Assembly: GCA_937958675.1 (NCBI GenBank)
Contig: CALGND010000048.1
Span: forward strand, 1-50,070
Direction: 5' to 3'
Origin: an uncultured Granulosicoccaceae bacterium
GTDB lineage: Bacteria; Pseudomonadota; Gammaproteobacteria; Granulosicoccales; Granulosicoccaceae
DNA length: 50,070 nt
The notes below the pieces were generated by a model. The model ran no database searches and was not told where the DNA came from. It worked only from the letters and a program-made list of their open reading frames with translations. The position numbers and the translations under genes were made by a program. Position 1 is the stretch's first letter. Every line of letters begins with the position of its first letter. Positions 47,644 through 50,070 of this stretch are shown piece by piece.

Positions 47644-48747
47644 ATGGGGCTCTTTAGCCGGTTGTTTAATGAGTTCATTGATGTCATTGAATGGACTGAT
47701 GACAGCAGCGATACCATGGTGTATCGCTTTGAACGCTACGGCAACGAGATAAAATACGGGGCAAAGCTGATTGTTCGTGAAACTCAGTTTGCTGTATTTG
47801 TTAACGAAGGTGAGGTTGCCGATGTGCTTGGCCCTGGCACCTATCAGTTAGAAACTCGCAACTTGCCAATACTCACCACTTTACAAAATTGGCATCATGG
47901 CTTCGAAAGCCCGTTTAAAGCTGAGGTGTATTTCTGCAATGCCAAGCGTTTCACCGATCTTAAGTGGGGCACTAAGCACCCATTAATGTTGCGTGACCCT
48001 GAATTTGGTGGCCTGCGTTTACGTGCGTTTGGTAACTACTCTATTCGTGTGCTTGATCCGCTAAAGTTTATTCGTGAAATCGTTGGCACAGAGGGTGTGT
48101 TCACCACTGACGAGATCAGCAACCAGTTGCGCAATTTGATCATCTCCAGGTTCTCCACTATCGTTGGTGGTGCCGGTATTCCAATATTGGACATGGCAGC
48201 TAACTACGACCAGCTTGGCGAATTCCTAACGCGGCGCATAGCGCCAGAGTTTTCCGAGTACGGGCTTGAGCTCACTAAGTTATTGGTAGAGAACATATCC
48301 TTACCGCCGAGTGTTGCTGAAGCATTGGACAAGCGCACGAGTATGGGTATGACTGGCAACCTAGATCGCTACTTGCAGTATCAAACCGGTACAGCAATGG
48401 AGCAGGCTGCCCAAAACCCAGGTGGTGGTGCCTCGGAAGGCATTGGTATGGGTGTTGGTTTAGCGATGGCTAACAGGATGAACGAAAGCGTCGGTAACGG
48501 TAAGCCTGCAATTGCACCACCTCCAGTGCCGCAGGCGCTAGAGTTTCACATTGCCGATGGTGATGCAGCGTCTGGCCCGTTCAGTGTTTCTGAATTGAAG
48601 CAACGCGCAGCAAAAGGGGCGATCACACCGGCTACTTTGGTATGGTCGCCATCAATGGTGGACTGGCAGGCAGCTAGTACTGTGCCAGGTTTGGCTGATT
48701 TGTTTAAGGGGCTAAGCTCCTCGCCACCACCTATTAACCGAGCTTAA
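47644..48747 (+). CDS. SPFH domain protein (YdjI-like) with C-terminal GYF_2-like domain
   Basis: A 367-residue membrane-associated scaffold protein. The N-terminal SPFH/virion-core-type domain covers about 1-240 (ERYGNEIKYGAKLIVRETQF, GPGTYQLETRNLPI, RIAPEFSEYGLELTKLLVEN). A Gly/Ala/Met-rich linker (245-290) follows. The last 70 residues form a GYF_2-like module: EFHIADGDAASGPFSVSELK, then TLVWSPSMVDWQAASTVPGL. There is no membrane helix. The Bacillus counterpart YdjI works with PspA-type proteins at the membrane. A GGAGG lies just upstream inside telA. The downstream zinc-ribbon gene starts seven bases later. Confidence 0.9.
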   Translation: MGLFSRLFNEFIDVIEWTDDSSDTMVYRFERYGNEIKYGAKLIVRETQFAVFVNEGEVADVLGPGTYQLETRNLPILTTLQNWHHGFESPFKAEVYFCNAKRFTDLKWGTKHPLMLRDPEFGGLRLRAFGNYSIRVLDPLKFIREIVGTEGVFTTDEISNQLRNLIISRFSTIVGGAGIPILDMAANYDQLGEFLTRRIAPEFSEYGLELTKLLVENISLPPSVAEALDKRTSMGMTGNLDRYLQYQTGTAMEQAAQNPGGGASEGIGMGVGLAMANRMNESVGNGKPAIAPPPVPQALEFHIADGDAASGPFSVSELKQRAAKGAITPATLVWSPSMVDWQAASTVPGLADLFKGLSSSPPPINRA

Positions 48748-48754
48748 AACTGCA

Positions 48755-50047
48755 ATGAAAGTTTGGCCCGTCGATTCCGGGCGATCAGTCGGTGAGGCCA
48801 CTACGGCTGCACTGACTGAAACTCGTTTTCCGTGCCAGCAATGCGGTGCAGTACTGCATTATGCGGTGGGAACACGGTCGCTGGAGTGTCAGTACTGTGG
48901 GCATGCTAACGCTATTGCTAGCCCAACAACGCATATAGAAGAACTCGACTTGCATACCGCCTTGCGACGCCTGCAAACGTCTAGGTCGGTGTCAGTCGAA
49001 ACGCATATTATTAAGTGCCCCAACTGTGCCGCTGAGTTTGCACTCGATGCCCACATACACGCTGGCGAATGCCCATTTTGTAGTACCACGGTGGTGACAT
49101 CCACCAGTAAAGCCAAGCCGATAAAACCCAAAGCACTATTGCCGTTCGAAATAACGGATACGCAGGCGCGCGAAGCCTACATCAAATGGCTTAATAAATT
49201 GTGGTTTGCGCCGAGTGAACTTAAACGCTACGCGCGTGATGACGCGTCGCTGCACGGTGTTTATATTCCCTATTGGACCTACGATAGCGATACTGCCACG
49301 GCCTATCAGGGCCAACGCGGTGATGTGTACTATGTAAGGCAGCGCTATACCGCGGTCGTTAACAACCGTCGAGTCACTCGTACGCGAAGCGTACCTAAAG
49401 TTCGCTGGACCCCCGTGAGTGGGCGTACTTCACGTCATTTTGATGATGTATTAGTGGGTGCCACTAAAACCCTGCCGCGCAAAATAACGGATTGGCTTGA
49501 GCCTTGGGATCTGGAAAACTTGGTGGTCTATACCGAAGCATACCTCAGCGGGTTTAGCAGTGAGGTATACCAAGTTGATCTTGATAAGGGGTTCAACTTT
49601 GCTCAGAGCACCATGGATCGCATTATTCGTAGCGATGTTCAAAATGCCATTGGTGGAGACCAGCAACGCATTGGTGGCTTACGCACGCAGCACAGTGATA
49701 CAACGTTCAAACATGTGCTGTTGCCTGTATGGACAGCAGGTTTTAGCTTCCGAAAAAGAACTTACCGGTTTGTCGTTAATGGTCGAACAGGAAAGGTTCG
49801 TGGAGAGCGGCCTTACAGTGTGGTCAAAATTGGCCTAACCGCAGCTGCTGGTTTAGTGGCGGTTTTGGGCTTTTTATATGTCGCTGGGCAGTCGGGTGCG
49901 TTCGAAGGGGGCTTTAGTAGCGGTATACAGCAGCGCAGTCCGGTTAATTGGGGCCTTGAGCCTGCGCCATCTAGGTGGCCGGATGTGCCATTGGGTGGTT
50001 TTCCGCAGTCAACATTCCCGGAACTACCGGATAGCTTGCGTTACTAA
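48755..50047 (+). CDS. Double zinc-ribbon membrane protein (YdjG-like; often misnamed PriA/helicase)
   Basis: A 430-residue protein with two CxxC...CxxC zinc ribbons: Cys27, 30, 45, 48 and Cys88, 91, 106, 109. A conserved domain follows (ALLPFEITDTQAREAYIKWL, VYIPYWTYDSDT, LLPVWTAGF). One membrane helix lies at about 357-377, and a Pro/Gly-rich tail of 50 residues ends the chain. No helicase motif is present despite frequent database naming as a primosomal protein. Genes of this kind sit beside SPFH genes in the Bacillus ydjFGHI cluster. It completes the operon within the window. Confidence 0.85.
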   Translation: MKVWPVDSGRSVGEATTAALTETRFPCQQCGAVLHYAVGTRSLECQYCGHANAIASPTTHIEELDLHTALRRLQTSRSVSVETHIIKCPNCAAEFALDAHIHAGECPFCSTTVVTSTSKAKPIKPKALLPFEITDTQAREAYIKWLNKLWFAPSELKRYARDDASLHGVYIPYWTYDSDTATAYQGQRGDVYYVRQRYTAVVNNRRVTRTRSVPKVRWTPVSGRTSRHFDDVLVGATKTLPRKITDWLEPWDLENLVVYTEAYLSGFSSEVYQVDLDKGFNFAQSTMDRIIRSDVQNAIGGDQQRIGGLRTQHSDTTFKHVLLPVWTAGFSFRKRTYRFVVNGRTGKVRGERPYSVVKIGLTAAAGLVAVLGFLYVAGQSGAFEGGFSSGIQQRSPVNWGLEPAPSRWPDVPLGGFPQSTFPELPDSLRY

Positions 50048-50070
50048 GGCTTAACGGCACAGACCTTGTA

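Overview
The window is about 50 kb of chromosome from a gammaproteobacterium. The evidence is the gene content: FadBA, GlnS, RNase T, a monothiol glutaredoxin beside a superoxide dismutase, a birA-coaX-tRNA-Thr order, a TfpX/TfpZ pilin accessory protein and a paired AddAB-like nuclease/helicase. Base composition looks close to 48-50% G+C. Genes are tightly packed, with many ATGA or TAATG overlaps, and I see no insertion sequence, prophage, rRNA or CRISPR. I cannot fix the genus.

Layout. 1-5 kb (minus strand): LysM lipoprotein, glnS, a lytic transglycosylase and a YdjA-type nitroreductase. 5-8.5 kb (plus): an M61 peptidase, birA and coaX, overlapping in an operon, then a tRNA-Thr(TGT). 8.8-12.2 kb: fadBA for fatty acid beta-oxidation. 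12.2-21.9 kb: a long plus-strand uptake and catabolism block made of an M20 deacylase, a peptide-type ABC transporter (binding protein, two permeases, fused double ATPase), an aldehyde dehydrogenase, an SDR oxidoreductase and a P1-family peptidase. Together these look like import and hydrolysis of an amide-containing compound, then oxidation of the products. 22-26.2 kb: a secreted beta-propeller-like protein followed by a five-heme cytochrome lipoprotein. 26.3-29.7 kb: a surface polysaccharide fragment (small Wza-like export protein, outer-membrane barrel, CDP-glucose synthase, sugar epimerase), facing a lone TfpX-like gene.

30.6-38.5 kb holds housekeeping genes: argF and argD (minus), superoxide dismutase and grxD (plus), rnt (minus), a small membrane protein and a Ser/Thr kinase with a cyclic-nucleotide-binding-like domain (plus), then galE and terC (minus). 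38.6-44.7 kb holds an AddB-like/AddA-like recombination nuclease pair.

44.8-50.05 kb is the most unusual part. It is one run of tpm, a 30-residue lipoprotein too short for routine gene calling, XpaC-like, TelA-like, an SPFH protein with a C-terminal GYF_2-like domain, and a double-zinc-ribbon membrane protein. Three families historically tied to tellurite (TerC, Tpm, TelA) lie within about 10 kb. I read this run as a candidate envelope or oxyanion stress system; its function is inferred.

Several exact RNA hairpins sit at gene boundaries. One sequesters the ribosome binding site of the Wza-like gene, one has the start codon of the M20 gene at its apex, and one separates the transporter binding protein from its permeases.
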